From Fragilaria crotonensis (Eukaryota > Bacillariophyta > Fragilariophyceae > Fragilariales > Fragilariaceae), in NCBI GenBank assembly GCA_022925895.1, contig JAKSYS010000428.1, positions 1-53,646 on the forward strand: a stretch of 53,646 nucleotides of DNA. Reading direction: 5' to 3'. The notes beneath the pieces were generated by a model. It did no database searches, was not told where the DNA came from, and saw only the letters and a list, made by a program, of their open reading frames with translations. Below are positions 1 to 12,400 of the stretch, piece by piece; within the stretch, counting starts at the first letter, position 1; each line of letters begins with the position of its first letter. The position numbers were made by a program, and so were the translations under genes.

Positions 1-539
1 CATGAGCTGGTTCCTCTGTTCCTGACTCAGGAGGCAAAAGATCTTTTGGGGTACCATTTGCTGTCCATCTTAAAGCCCTTTGGCAACTTACCTTCTGCCT
101 TACCATTCTTTTCACCGCTCTTGATCCCTGATATGTTCCTCTCCTCCTTATCCTTTTGTGGTTGCCCTGTTCTCCATGGTAGTTGACAAGTTCTGCTGGC
201 AAATCTGAAAATTGTTGAGCATCTTTGGATCTCTGAGTACAACCAGCCAACACTGCGGATTCTAACTTTGGGCCCGTGATACCCTTCAGGAAATCTGCAT
301 CTTTCTTTTACTCGGGAACTGCTTCAGATGGATTGCAATCAAGAATTTCATTGTGTGTGGTCGGGTGGACGTTTATAAATCCTAGAACTTATACTGGCAA
401 CATGATCTGCTGTAAGTAGAATTCGCGAATTGAAGCAGCCAGATGCCGATTCCTTACACATAATCTGGGATGCTGTTCCCTCACATTGCGTCTTCAAGCC
501 CAAGTAAGCTTTCCTTTCTTGAACTGCATCAGAATATGA
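1..539. other. Unassigned sequence left of the Harbinger remnant
   Basis: No gene was recognised. A 71-codon minus-strand open frame (242-27) is lysine rich (PQKDKEERN) and may be the tail of the same decayed element or of a companion ORF, but no motif supports this. Confidence 0.3.
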
Positions 540-1336
540 TGTTCATCAGGCAATCAAAGATGCCCTTCCCAATTGCTTTGAACTCCATTCTCCCAATCTG
601 TGTCTGTCTGTCCTAATTCAGTCCCAATCATTGTTAGGTCCATCCTCATTATTCAGTATCCAATTGGTATGAAGTGTACAGCAGGGAAGAAATATTTTAT
701 CATCTGACTCCTATCAGCTCAACCCAATTCATGTCTAAAGAATTCTAAACAATGTTCAATATCCCTGCAGATGGTTTTGAGCCACAGCAAGAAACATCCA
801 GCATTAATCCTTATGCATGATGTTTTCAATGGTGGCACAACTGCTGTCATGGGACAGTTCAAATATCCATTATCAACAATAAACCAGGCACCACCTGCAT
901 ACTTTTGTCCGTAGTGGACACTACCACAACAATCAACATCATACAGGTCATATTCTAAAATCTTTGTGTTATCATTTCAGTAAGGGCAACTGCAGAATTC
1001 TTTGTCATAAATAACAAGCAACAGTTTTGTCATCACACCTTGCTGATGGGTTGCCAAAATCTCACATCTGTTGTTTCCAGTAATGTTGCAACTCTGCAAC
1101 GTTTGCAAACTTTTGAACCCGTGGTGATTTTTCCTAAGCCAACATTCAACTATTCGAGCATCAACTGACCCCAAAGGCAACCATGCTTTTGTGTATTGCT
1201 GAGTGTGCCTTCTGCGGTTCTTGGAGCAATCATGTATTTCTTATAGAGAACAGTACAGCACTCAAAGTAGATAAACTTGTGGAAGAAGACATGGATGACT
1301 TTGTCACTAATCCCTGTGTTTCCCAATAGATCATCT
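540..1336 (-). pseudogene. Decayed PIF/Harbinger transposase (HARBI1-like)
   Basis: Read on the minus strand across two frame breaks and one stop, this stretch gives a recognisable Harbinger transposase. About 1335-1190 encodes an N-terminal part with the family pattern VFFHKFIYF and IAPRTAEGTL. About 1185-980 has LGSVDARIVEC, where the first catalytic Asp of the GSTDATH motif is kept. About 970-720 has AWFIVDNGYLN (second Asp) and KTICRDIEHCLEFF (the usual RKDVECTFG region with the Glu). About 600-560 has WENGVQSNWEGHL, a typical C-terminal stretch. In-frame stops (near 975 and 720) and a frameshift near 1185 make it inactive. No terminal inverted repeats were found inside the window. Family homology is clear from motifs; autonomy is excluded. 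Confidence 0.75.
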
Positions 1337-2070
1337 AATGTCCATCGCTCGGCGACGCTAAAATAAACACACGGAGTGGAGTTGGCCTATCATACCGGTA
1401 AACTAGCGGGACGCAGGGAGTTCTACCGGTAGAGAAAAAACTGTACTCCAGTACGTGTTGACTGGCAAAACCTGTTACAGTAGTAGTAGTTAGTAGTAGT
1501 TGCGTATGAATATAATGTATTGCCAGACGTGTGGAGGCTGTCTCCTCAGGATGTACTTGTACTACGTTCGTACTGTAGAACATATCCATAAGAGTACCGA
1601 TACGACTGTGCTACAGCTCCCACTCCAGTCTGCAGTTCGACATGTCGGCTACGACGGTACAGCCTGAACTCAGAGGAAAAAGGCTTGCGCCTCGTCAGGC
1701 ATCATTGCTTAAGAGATCGATCGATCATCACGGGAACGGTACGGCACAGCAGTCATGGGCTTTGAGTATTTTGAGAAAGCAAGAGTCACAAGTCAAGTGG
1801 TCAACAGTGGACTGATCGAAGACAGACCCCGATCCAAGGCTGTGTTCTTCACCTCATCAAGCATATTGAGCGCGCAGCATGTCTCCAAAGAAGCGAAACT
1901 CTCGTTCTGGAAGCTCAACGAACTGCAGATCCTTGATTTAGGGCAGGATGATGACGCTCGGCTCCTAGACAAAACAATGGAAAGTTATGTCAAACAAGAC
2001 CTTTTCCATCGTGAATGCAAGGCACAGCATTCCTTCCCTTGTGTCATTGTTGTAGCTGCTGTTGATGGTG
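1337..2070. other. Intergenic region
   Basis: It holds a short TAGTAGTAG-type repeat around 1480-1500. A 111-codon plus-strand open frame (1755-2090) has no recognisable domain and overlaps the 3' end of the neighbouring minus-strand gene. No RNA gene or mobile element ends were seen. Confidence 0.4.
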
Positions 2071-2919
2071 TTATAGCTTTTTGGAGGTGAACAACTTGCC
2101 TGCCGGTCCGCGACCTTGTAGTTGGACATTGACCAGCCAGTTGTCATCTCCTCCTTTTCCGGCAGTGCCGGCTGACGGGTTCCACAGAGCGCGGCCTACC
2201 AAATCTGTAGGATCTCGAGTCGCTGCCACTCCGTCCGTATCCCAACGAGCGCTGACCACAAGGCCTTGACCTTGCCACCAATACGTATAACTGCTTGTAG
2301 TGGTAGTAGACGCACCTTCCCGATCCACTGCACCAGTGTTTCCTTCCACGGTGATATCCTTGGCAGTCAGTATGGCATGATACGGAAACGAGGAAACGTT
2401 CGGGAAACGAGCAATCAAGACCGGCGGCGGTTTCCCCCGTGATCCATCGAGAATTGCGCGAGGGACGTTGTCAGCCGTGATTGGTCGAGCCGTAATGTAG
2501 AGGGCATGCCCTTGACTACTACGACTACTTGCATCTTGAGCCGAACTGCTGCCGTCGCTGTAGCTGTTATTGTCGTTGTTGTCAATCTGTGTAGGAAGGA
2601 CTTGATCCAAATTCACTCCGGAACCAAGAGTAACTGTAACCTTCAGAATTGCTGGATCATCATCCTCTCCAACAGCCAAAGTTGGAGCAACGGGTAGCAG
2701 CACGAAGAGCGACGACATGCAAATTTCTCGCCTTGACTTGGAAACGCCGATCTGGATATTGTCAACCAACTCGAGAGTTCCACTCGGCAAAGATTGAGCT
2801 GACGGAACACGTCCTCGGACATTTGATGATTGTACCTGGAAGCTGCTGACAGGCTTGAACACCAAAACAGGTTGCACCACAACAACAATCGTAAACCAAG
2901 TATAAGTTTTGAGAAACAT
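2071..2919 (-). CDS. Putative plastid-targeted protein with CcmH/CycH-like C-terminal domain
   Basis: A 282-residue protein. The start at 2919 (MFLKTYTW) is chosen because the longer open frame begins inside the Copia LTR at 3135. The N-terminus is a hydrophobic signal segment (residues about 8-22) followed by FKPVSSFQ, resembling the Phe-containing cleavage site of diatom bipartite plastid presequences. A second hydrophobic run (SSLFVLLPVAPTLAVG, about residues 70-85) could be a thylakoid or membrane signal. The C-terminal half (ILKVTVTL...ALYITARP...PPPVLIARF...YHAILTAKD...GLVVSARWDTDG) follows the beta-rich pattern at the end of cytochrome c biogenesis factors CcmH/CycH. This is a pattern-level match, so a role in c-type cytochrome assembly is inference. 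The linker is Ser/Asp/Asn rich. The Copia element sits 174 bp upstream of the start codon, so the promoter was probably displaced or replaced. Confidence 0.6.
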   Translation of the reverse strand: MFLKTYTWFTIVVVVQPVLVFKPVSSFQVQSSNVRGRVPSAQSLPSGTLELVDNIQIGVSKSRREICMSSLFVLLPVAPTLAVGEDDDPAILKVTVTLGSGVNLDQVLPTQIDNNDNNSYSDGSSSAQDASSRSSQGHALYITARPITADNVPRAILDGSRGKPPPVLIARFPNVSSFPYHAILTAKDITVEGNTGAVDREGASTTTTSSYTYWWQGQGLVVSARWDTDGVAATRDPTDLVGRALWNPSAGTAGKGGDDNWLVNVQLQGRGPAGKLFTSKKL

Positions 2920-3754
2920 GATGAGATGATTGTGCCATCGCCGTTGTTTCTGCTGCGCCGGAAAGAAACTACTCGGAGCACTGGGTATTGGCCAGTCATA
3001 GTAGTAGAGTATTCCAGTACTGTGCTTGTAATTCAATTGCAGTCTACTACAGTACCGATAGTACTTCCAGTGTACCGGTATGTGCTCGAGTACTGATAGA
3101 TTCTGCGTGCGAGCGCGGAGTGGAGGCCAGACCATGGTTAAATCGGGCGCACGCCAGACCGGGGTCGCAGGCAGGTGGTGACGTCACGGTGACGGTATCG
3201 GTCGCTACAGTACGAACGTTGGCCGGTGCTACGGTTTCAGGACTACTGGATGCTACGCTAGCGGCAGAGGAAGCGGGAGTGCTAGTAGCAAACGTGACGG
3301 TATACGCGTGGGAGTCTACTGGACGGGTATACTGAGCTACGGTATGACTAGGCGTAACTACAGTACATGTAGACGTAGACACAGTGCTAGTAGGCGAAGC
3401 AACTGTGCTAGTATCTGTAGGTACGATGCAAGTAGATGGTACTACGTTGCGCGTAGGTGACACTACAGTATGTGGACGTGGGTGGAGTCCTACGGTGACG
3501 TCGGTAGCCAAGTGGGTACTACCGTATTTCTCGGATATCTGTACCCCGCAAATGTACATCGAAAATGTCCGATGAGTACAGCAAAGTGAGAAAAAATGGA
3601 CAACGGACGTACCAAAGTTGGGTGCGCCAAATTATTCTGCTGCGCCAATTACATGACAATTATGTTGACACTAACACACTTCTGCTGACACCAACATTCT
3701 CTGATGTTGATGTTCTTTTGACAGCATTGTTCCTTTCTTGACACTCTTGCGAAC

Positions 3755-5017
3755 ATGCCTCGTCGCAAAACTTACACAAGTCGAGAAAAGCTCCGACTCT
3801 TGGATGCAATTGAGGAACGCCTTGATGGGGGAGAGGCATTGAGATCATGCTGTCGCGCTCTTGATATCCAACCTTCACAGGTTCGGAGGTGGATGAAGGC
3901 AAGGCCTGAATTGGCAAATCCTGAGGCCGCTCATCGTAATTCCCTGCACGCTGGAAGGGCATCCGTCCTAGCACCTCTCGAAAACCAATTGATGCGATGG
4001 TTCTTTGAGCTACGTGAGCAAGGTTTCATTATCTCAGTGCGGTTGTTTACATTGAAGGCTTGTGAACTCAGTGCAGCGTTTCGTCGAAAAACAGAAAGAG
4101 CAAAGGATCTTGCTGTAAGAAGATTCCTGGTTTCCAACAAAATTGTGCTGCGAGCTATCACTCACGAATGCCAACGACCTCCACAAATGCTGCGCCAAGA
4201 GGCATTGGATTTCATTGTCTCAATTCGTCCAGGTAAATGCACCCAACCGTGACAATCGCTTTGTTCTGAACATGGATCAGACGCCAATTTTCTTTGACAT
4301 GTCGTCTGGTCGGACACTGAGTCAAACAGGCGAACGGACTGTCAATGGTCGCACGTCATCATCGTCAACCTTACGAGTCACTGTTGCCGTTACTCTCACA
4401 GCATCAGGTGAGATGCTGAAGAACTTAATTGTCTTCAAAGGTAAGCCGGGAGCTCGCATCGAGACCAGAGAGTTCCCAACCTTCCCGGACCAAAACTTGT
4501 ACGTCTGTCAGGAAAGGGCGTGGATGGATGAGCGTGTGATGCGCATTTGGGTTCGTTTGGTTTTTGAAGCCTCACATCGAACAGGCACCCGAGGGGGTGC
4601 AGCCAATCATTCTGTTGGATTCCTACCGGTGCCACATGATGGCAAGCATCGTCAACGACATTCAAGACCTCGGGGTCCAGATTGAGAACATTCCAGGTGG
4701 ATGTACTGGACTTTGTCAGCCAGTGGACATTGGCGTTGGCAAGCCTCTCAAAGCAAGGGCACGACAGTTGTGGGAGGAATGGATGATAAGCGAGGGGTGT
4801 TGGAAATGCAGTTTCACGTCCACCGTCAAGATTGCTCCTTTCGACATGGATCACCGACTCAGCAGAGCGGATCCGACAGTCTCCAACCATCATAAACAAT
4901 AGCTGGCGTCATTCAGAGTACTCATACTTCCCAGAAGTGCTGCAACGAAACGACGACACCACCGCAGATCAGCCTACTGAAGACGAGTCTCAAGTGGAGG
5001 CTGTAGGCGAAGAATGA
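3755..5017 (+). pseudogene. pogo-type DDE transposase, frameshifted
   Basis: Residues about 1-50 (MPRRKTYTSREKLRLLDAI ... CRALDIQPSQVRRWMK) form a psq/CENP-B-like helix-turn-helix for terminal-repeat binding. The catalytic core has the first Asp in NMDQTPIFFD (about 4270), the second in LLDSYRCH (about 4615) and the third in QPVDIGVGKPLK (about 4720). The C-terminal pogo signature NNSWRHSEYSYFPE lies at about 4900-4935. These parts fall in different frames: 3755-4252, then 4215-4570, then 4564-4830, then to 5017. Breaks are near 4225, in a T5 run at 4561-4565, and near 4830. The first break could be a short intron, but no convincing GT-AG pair was seen. The transposase would cut and paste the element at TA sites; this copy looks non-functional unless the indels are assembly errors. 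Confidence 0.85.
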
Positions 5018-5313
5018 GATGACACGATGGCAACTGATGGCGAGGAGTGATCACTTTTAGGTTTTTAGGAGAATCTTTTAGTTTAAGTTAGTAAGCACTG
5101 TAATGATTGCTTTAATCAAGAATACGTGCGACAGATAATGTTACTATGCACTGTAATTGCTGTAGCTAATGACTACGTGTGACAGTTAATGGTGTTCGTG
5201 ATGCACTAATGTTTACTATTCATCGTCTTGTTTTCCTTCAACCCGCTGATCATCGTCAACGTACTCACAGATCTCGTCATCGTCCTCTGCATCACTTCCA
5301 GAACCACCACCGG

Positions 5314-5843
5314 CTAGGATTGATGACGCAAGATCATGCATTGATGCAGTGCGTGTTCGTTCATTCCATGCGGACACAACTTTGGTAACTTTTGTGTCGA
5401 TGATACTTGCATAACAGGCACCCCGGTTGTAACGCGACTTCTTTTTCTTTCAGACGCGTTTTCGGACTGTGCCAACATGGCAACAACCTGAACGAGATGT
5501 CCATCATAAACATGGGCTTGACGAACACAGTGTCGTGGCAAGAACCCCACTCGACAACGATCAATTCCATCTGTGACCCAATATGCAGCAACTGCGGTTT
5601 CTTCGCGCTGTTGATCTAAGAGAACGAGCATTTAGTGGGATTTCTGAGTAGAGTTCGCACGGCTTCTATTGCATGTTGTAACGTACCATTCAATATCTGC
5701 ACTTTGCGAAGACGTAAAACAGTGTCAAGGGCTATCACTTTGCCACAACACGTATGTTGTTCACAAGAGCGCTCTCGATTGCACTCCTCGATGCCGACTA
5801 TTTCGACTTGCACACCAGAGGGATGATGAGTTACCTCAGACAT
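5314..5843 (-). pseudogene. Second, convergent ORF of the pogo element
   Basis: On the minus strand two frames join near 5625 into a protein of about 175 residues. The first part runs MSEVTHHPSGVQVEIVG, with four Cys around CNRERSCEQHTCC, and includes LDTVLRLRKVQI. The second part includes VTDGIDRCRVGFLPRHCV and AHVYDGHLVQVV. Composition is balanced and protein-like, unlike a shadow frame, and the frame change again suggests a single-base indel. No known domain was recognised. Its position between the transposase 3' end and the right terminal repeat, facing the transposase, suggests an accessory gene of the transposon or captured host sequence. Confidence 0.45.
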
Positions 5844-6486
5844 GTCCAGTATGGAAATGATCCTCTTGACGAGCTGAATACGACTGTGTACGCAGCTTTA
5901 CGAGAAAAAACATGTGGACAAAGATAAACACAAATGTACATGATTTTTTACGAGAGAGTACAGAAATGTAAGGGATACAGATATCCGAGAAATACGGTAG
6001 TACACTGGCTATCGCTACAGGGGGTCCGAACCGTGACGACGGCGGGTAAAATGTCGTCATGGTCGGTTACGCTGCTACGAAAATTGTACATTGTTAAAAA
6101 TCGGGGGCCGGCTAAATATATTTACAGTTGTTGACAAATTGTGAGAAATTGTTGATCATCAAATGATGATCAACTTCTTTTGATGAGTGTTCTCCAGGAA
6201 CACTCAGGATCACAAAAAGAAACGACGTACGTCTGAAGAGTGTACGTCTGAGAATGTGTACGTCTGAAGAGAGCGTGCGAGGCCGAGCGTTGGGCGAGAA
6301 AATGGTCGTTTATGCAATGAACGACATGAATTTGATCGTTGCAATTTTGGAGTGGGATATGATTCCCGTACGACAGTAACGATACGACGTATACTGTTTA
6401 CTAGCCTAATGTGAAGTGTCCTACTGGATAATGTAGATAGTAAAAATACGTAGGAGCGGTACTAAAAGTCTGTCACCCCTCTTGAA

Positions 6487-9400
6487 TCAGATCTCCGTAG
6501 AAATTGGTGATGGAGAAAGTAGGTGATCAGGGAGTGTGCAAAAGATTTTGTTGAGGTGAGGATCAATCTTGGATGATGTCTGAGTCTTGGTTAGGATGTC
6601 AGCAAGTTGAGAGTCACAAGGGATCCAATAGAGTTGATGAGTACCATCTTGTTGGCCTTGGCGGACAAAGTGAAAGCGTCTTTCAATGTGGCGAGTTTTG
6701 CGAGTTAGTTTGCCATTCTTGGCAATTTGAACAGTTGCTTCATTGTCAATCATAAGGACAGATGGGATTGTAGGTAAACGTTGGGATGATTCGCGCCATT
6801 GTTTAGTGCCAAGGTATGTCATATCATATAAAAGCATTCTGATGTGGGCAGTAGCCATAGTTGCAGAACAGGCAGCCATGTATTCAGCTTCAGAGGTTGA
6901 CATTGCAATTGGGGTAGGCATTGTTGAGTTGGCTTCAATGAGAGCACCATTGTGAAAGATCATGTATCCAACAGTTGATCTGCCAGTGTCAGGGCAATCT
7001 TGCCAGCTGGCATCAGAGAAGACAGTCAGGTCAGAGTATGGAATGCTGTGTTGGGCACAGATACTATAGATTGGGTTAGAGGTGCCATCAGGATAGAATT
7101 TCAAAGCATAGCTGGGTCGGCGTCTGAGATAGCCAAATAACCAGATAAGGGCGCGGAAGTCAAGTTCACCGGGGCAGATGCAGGCTTTTGCAAGTTTGCA
7201 GACTGCAAAAAGGATATCGGCACGTGTGTTATATGCTAGATAAAGTAGGGTGCATACGGCTGAGCGAAACGGGAGGCGGGAATGTCTTTTCTCAATTATA
7301 GACTTGTCATGATCGGTGACAGGACGGTTATCTTTGGTGAAGACGTAATCGGGTGGGAAGGGAGTTTCGCGTTCAGGGAATTCGGAATCCGGGTCATAAC
7401 GTTGGAGGGGCGTTTAAGACATAACGGTGTTGGTCTAGAGTGTAAGTGGAATCTTTGTGGCGGTGGATGCGCATTTGCAGGAACCATTGTGCAGGACCAA
7501 GGAATTTCACGTCAAAGCGGTTGCGGACGGAATCTTCGAAAGATTTCTCGATGGAATCATTGCTTCCAACATAAAGCATGTCATCGACAAAGAATAGGAG
7601 GCGAAGCCATTGGTTATGCTTATCATAGTAAACAAAATAGGATGGTTCTGCTTGGGATTGAATGAATCCTTGAGAGTATAGCCATTCAGAGAATTCAATG
7701 TTCCAATATTTGCCTGAGTAGACAAGGCCATAGATTCCTTTGTCAAGAAGAAGTGGGATTCCAAAGTATTTGGCATATTCTGGGAAGTGGTGGGCAAGGT
7801 AAAGTGGCAGGATCACAAAGTGACGTCCAATAACTTTGGCTTGAAGATAGGCTCCAATGAAGTCAGCACCTTTAAGGATGCGGCGGAAAGCACAGGTTTT
7901 GGATATGAGGAGCTTGACCCCTCTTGAAGATGCACAGGGTGACCATGTGTCTTCAAAAGGTTGAGGGATCTCAATTGGGATAGTGTTAGACTTCTTAACT
8001 TTATTGGTGTTCTCTTCTCTTTGCTTAAGTAGTTGCTGCTGGTACTTTGCTTTTGTTTTCTTAATTCTTCTCTTTTCCATGTCGCCGCGGGCAACAAGGC
8101 GGGCTTTGAGTTTGTCAAGTTTGCCAGATGCTGTTTGCTTTGCTTTGAGCACAAGTTTAACTGGGATAATCAATTCATCTGCATGGGGTTTCTGGCCAAG
8201 AATGAAGGTACCATGATCAATGAGGTTCTTGATTTCCATTTTGATTGCATGAAGCCAGGCAGAGCGGATGTCATCATCAAGTTTGAGGACAGCTTGAAAG
8301 GATTGGGGTTCTGGCAAGTATTTATCAACAGGATCATCATTTTCTGTAGATGTTTCAGCAGAGGCATCAAGGGCAAGCATAGCAGTGTGGATAGGGTCAA
8401 TGGAAGGTGGTGATTCAGCACATTCTTGGAAGTAGAGTGTCATCTCTTTCTGAAGGGGTGTGTGTCTCTTCTGGTGATGAGTGAGATTTAGCAGTTGAGG
8501 TGCAGGTGGTGTTGGACCAGGTTGTAGATCATCATCATCAGTGTCATCATCATTATCAATAGTCTCAGTAGGAGGATGATTATCAACATTATTGCTGCTT
8601 ATGTTTAGTGTTTTTGAAGGGTCATCAGTTGCTAGTTCTTCAATGAAGGAAGAAGGGTTGATTCCAAGGTTGGCAACAGATCCAGTTTGGTGAATGATGG
8701 TGGGTTCAGAATTCTCAACATTTTCAAGTCCATTAGGGTCCATGTGGGAGCGGATAGGGATGGCTCCAGCAAAGGGTTTGGAGTCAAAGCAAGGGCAGAG
8801 CTGAAATCTTCATCAAAATAAGCGTCACGGGTTGTGATAATTCGTTGAGGATGGTCTGGGGAGTAGACTAGCCAGCCAGCAGAGTTTTCAGGGAATCCAA
8901 TAAAAGTTCCACGGGATGCGCGTTGGAGCTGTTGTTTATAAGTGATTAACTTGTTCCGAAAAGTCGGTTCATAACGTTTGAAATAGACTGGGCATCCAAA
9001 TACGCGGAAGTTGGTGAGGCTGGGTTTTCGCCATAACTATAGTGGAAGGGGTTGTAGGATTTCCATCTTGATCAGTGACATTCTTTGCAGGGCAAGCATT
9101 GACAATTTGGACTGCATAGGCATGAGCATGGTGAAAGAAGGCACCTCCAAGTCTGGCAGTGTTGAGCAGAGTGTTTGCAATGTTGTGGACTTCTCTCCAT
9201 TTGGCTTCACAAATTCCATTCATTTCTTGATGTTCAGGGGCTGCAGCTTCAACTTTGATTCCAAGATTGGTGCAAGTTGAGATGAATTTGGTAGAAGTAA
9301 ATGCTGTTCCAGCATCAGTGCGGATAAAGCGGACAGATTGGGTGCGTCCAAGAAGTTCTGATTGTGTGAGCCAAGATTGCAGTGCAGTGAGAATGGATAA

Positions 9401-12400
9401 GGTGCTTTCAGTGGGTAGTCCAATCCAACCAGTTAGTTTGCCAGGGGTTGTCACAATGAAAAGGTAGGCAGAATAGTTAGTGTTAGTTGTCAGGCCAAAA
9501 CGGAATGGGTTTCTCAGAAGGTCAAGGTGAAGTTGATGGAATGGTTCTGAACCTTGGCGGAGTGGGACTTTGCTTCTGGCGCGTTTTTGGCTGATTGAAA
9601 TTCTGATTGGCCAAGTTTGAGTGTCAGTGGCTGGTGACAAAATGTGATCATTCCAAACATGGTGAAGGGATCCAGTCATAAGATTGCGGAAATTACGATG
9701 TGCAAGGCGACGGGATGTGATCTCAAGTGGCAAGGTTGCAGTGGGTTGGTCTGGGTTTGGATTGGTTGAAGTGTCCAAGTGTTGCTCAAAAGTGATGGCA
9801 GGTGGGTTTGGAGTGTCATCAGAAGTTGTGTTGGGTTGGGAAGTCATGGAAAAAGCTTGTTCAGAGGGTAGCTCTTGAAGAATGGTTGGCCATGTGTATG
9901 TTGAGTTGTTGGGAAAACGGATTGTGGTTGCTCTGTTCTGGATGATTACTGTGAAGTTTTGGGTGGCAGAAATGGCAGTCAGGGAAAGTAGACGGTGGCT
10001 AAGACCTTCAATGTAGTAAACATCAGCAAGACCAAGGATAGCTTTCTGTCCTTCTGTGGTTGTAAAGAAACAGTCAGTTGTGCCTTTGAAAGTGGATATC
10101 TTGGTGGTTCCATCAGCAAGGGAAACAGGTACATGGCAGGGTTCAACATCATGGAGATCACTGAAGACAGGAGTGTAGTGGCTTGTAGCACCACTGTCAG
10201 GGAGCCAATTATCAAGATCTGGCGGTCCAAAGCGCTGATATGCAGACATGGGGTCATCTGGGAAGTATTCAATTGCATCAGTGCTGGGAGGTGAGTGTGA
10301 CATGGAGGGTACAAAATCATTGTCAGTCAGTGATGGGTTGATTTCCATTTGAGGCAAGTTGGTGTCAGGCCAGATTGTTGGTGGGCCATTGTTGAAGGCA
10401 GGGTTGTTGTTTAATGAGGCAAGGAAGGCTTGATGGTAATGAGTTGTTTCAGCATGAGGTGAAGATGAATCAGTGACAAAATAAGCTCTTTGATTTCTGG
10501 GAGCAGTGTTCTCATTATTGGTTGGTGACCTTGGGTTTCCTCCATTTCTGTTATTGTTGTTCTGAGGTCTGTTAGTTGCAGTTGGGCATTGTCTTGCATA
10601 GTGACCAGTTCTTCCACAATTGTTACAAACTATGTTGGTGGCATTATTGGGTGAAGGATTTGGCCGAAATGGGGTGGAATTGCTCTGCGGTCGACGTTGG
10701 TTGTTGGAGTTTGATGAAGTTGGTCGCAAGGGCGGTCGGTAGCCATGATTCGGTCTTGGTGGCGGAGCGTTGCGACGATTGTTTTGGTGATTGTTCGGAC
10801 GGTTTGAATGCTGATTTTGGTTGCTTTGGGGTCTGATTGGTGGCCGATTGCTGCTGCTGTTTTGTTGGGTATAAGGTCGCAGAATTGAGCTGAGCGCTTG
10901 ATGTTGTCGCGGGGTGAACTGTTTTTGGAAAGTCGGACGATGGGCAGGGCGATGGAATTGTTGACGGGCAGCATTGGCATGTTGGTTATAATTGCGTTGA
11001 TTTTGTGATGGCAAAGTTAGGCCACGGGATTCGTCAATATTCAAAAGATGGCTTTCAAGTTCGGAGAAAGCGGGCAATTCTTCATCGTTAAGTTCGGCTC
11101 TGCGGAGGTCGGCATCAAAACGTTGGTAAGAGGCAGCATAAAAATGGTGATTACTTCCACCGCGAATGGCTCTTTTAATAAGATCTGCGTCTGTGTTGGG
11201 AATGCCGGCGTGGTAGCAATCGCGCGTCAAAACTCGGATGCGATTCAAATAGGAGGTTGCAACTTCATTGTGGCCTTGTTTAATAGAATAAAAGGCTTCT
11301 CTTGTGCGTTCAACATGATCTGGAGTAAGCGGAGCACAATGTCGGCGGAGAGTAAAGATTGCAGTTCTGGCATCTGGTGGGCCATCAATGATGTGTTTTT
11401 GGCAGGGATCACAGACATGTGTAAAAATGAGATTGTAAATTGCAGTGCCAATGAAGGGATGGGAGTAGGAAATCTGTTTGGGCCAAAGATCAAAGACTTG
11501 GCGTGTCCAGGGAGAGATGTTACAAACGATGCGGAGGTTATCCATGAAGGCATTGAATTGTCGGCGTCGGGCGACAAGATCGGTTGGGTATGATAGTTTC
11601 CGGAGATTGGCATTTTTGGCATATTTCAAAAGGGTTTTAGTTAAATCTTCAATGGGTGGATAAGTGAAGTCAGTTCTGGTTGAAGAAGTTAGTGCATCTG
11701 GGGATTGCAAAGGGATCTGAGGAGGGTCATCCTGTTGGTCTTCATTATCTTCATCATCAGTAAAGAATGTTTCATGAATTGGAGGATAGGCAAAAGTTGG
11801 ATGTTTTGCAGGTTTGTCCTTTGCTGCAGGTTTGGATGGAGTGTCTGTCTTTGGTGAAGAGGATGTTTCAATTTGGGTGTCTGGTTGCACAGATTTTGGA
11901 GACAGAATTTGTGTTACAGTGCGTGAGAGACGTTTCAAAGGATTTTCGGCAGGTGTGTCAATTTCTTGAGCTTGGACGTCAGAAGATGGCTGATTTGCAT
12001 CAATATTATGCGTTTCGTGTCGGGAAATGTCAGTTTCGGAAGAATTGTCAGAGGTATCTGGATCTGCAGTTTCTGGTTCAATTTCAGGGGGATTTTCTTC
12101 TTGAAGAGACGATCTACGGGTGCGGACAACCATAAGGGCTGTGTGTTCACAAAAAGATGATTCTTGTTTGTCCAATTGAAATCTTACTACATTACAATTA
12201 CTGCTGTCCATTCTTGTAGCATTTACACCAATGTGTCTGTACAGGCAAGAAGGATCAGGTAAGTTGCAAGTAGTAACCTGGTTGTTAAAGAGACTAGTGT
12301 TCACACCAGACTCACCAGGGGGGTTGCTCAAGATATTGGGTTCAGAGGCTTTGATGAAAGGATATTCAGGATGATTGTGTTGTTGCCAATAATATGAAAA

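Larger units (their letters stand above)
3522..5997 (+). mobile_element. pogo/Tc1-type DNA transposon nested in the Copia LTR
   Basis: 2476 bp flanked by TA target duplications (3520-3521, 5998-5999), with perfect 22-bp terminal inverted repeats whose first bases are CCGTATTTCTCGGATATC. The undisrupted LTR on the right gives the empty site, confirming the ends to the base. It carries a broken DDE transposase on the plus strand and a second, convergent open frame on the minus strand. TA duplication plus a CENP-B-like HTH and DDE_1 domain place it in the pogo branch of Tc1/mariner. Confidence 0.93.
3094..6475 (-). repeat. Copia 3' LTR, interrupted by pogo element
   Basis: LTR parts at 3094-3519 and 6000-6475 plus one copy of the TA target give 904 bp, against 903 bp for the other LTR. 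The breakpoint matches the uninterrupted LTR at about 17068-17080 exactly, where GGTACTAGTACAC is intact. It contains TGACGTCA at 3179-3186. Confidence 0.93.

Noticed and set aside
1755-2090. 111-codon plus-strand open frame
   Set aside because: No motif, overlaps the end of a better-supported gene, and composition gives no support.
3047-3559. Thr/Ser/Val-rich open frame, also present at 16816-17175
   Set aside because: It lies in the Copia LTRs and reflects short quasi-repeats of GTAG/TACTAG type. No start context and no domain.
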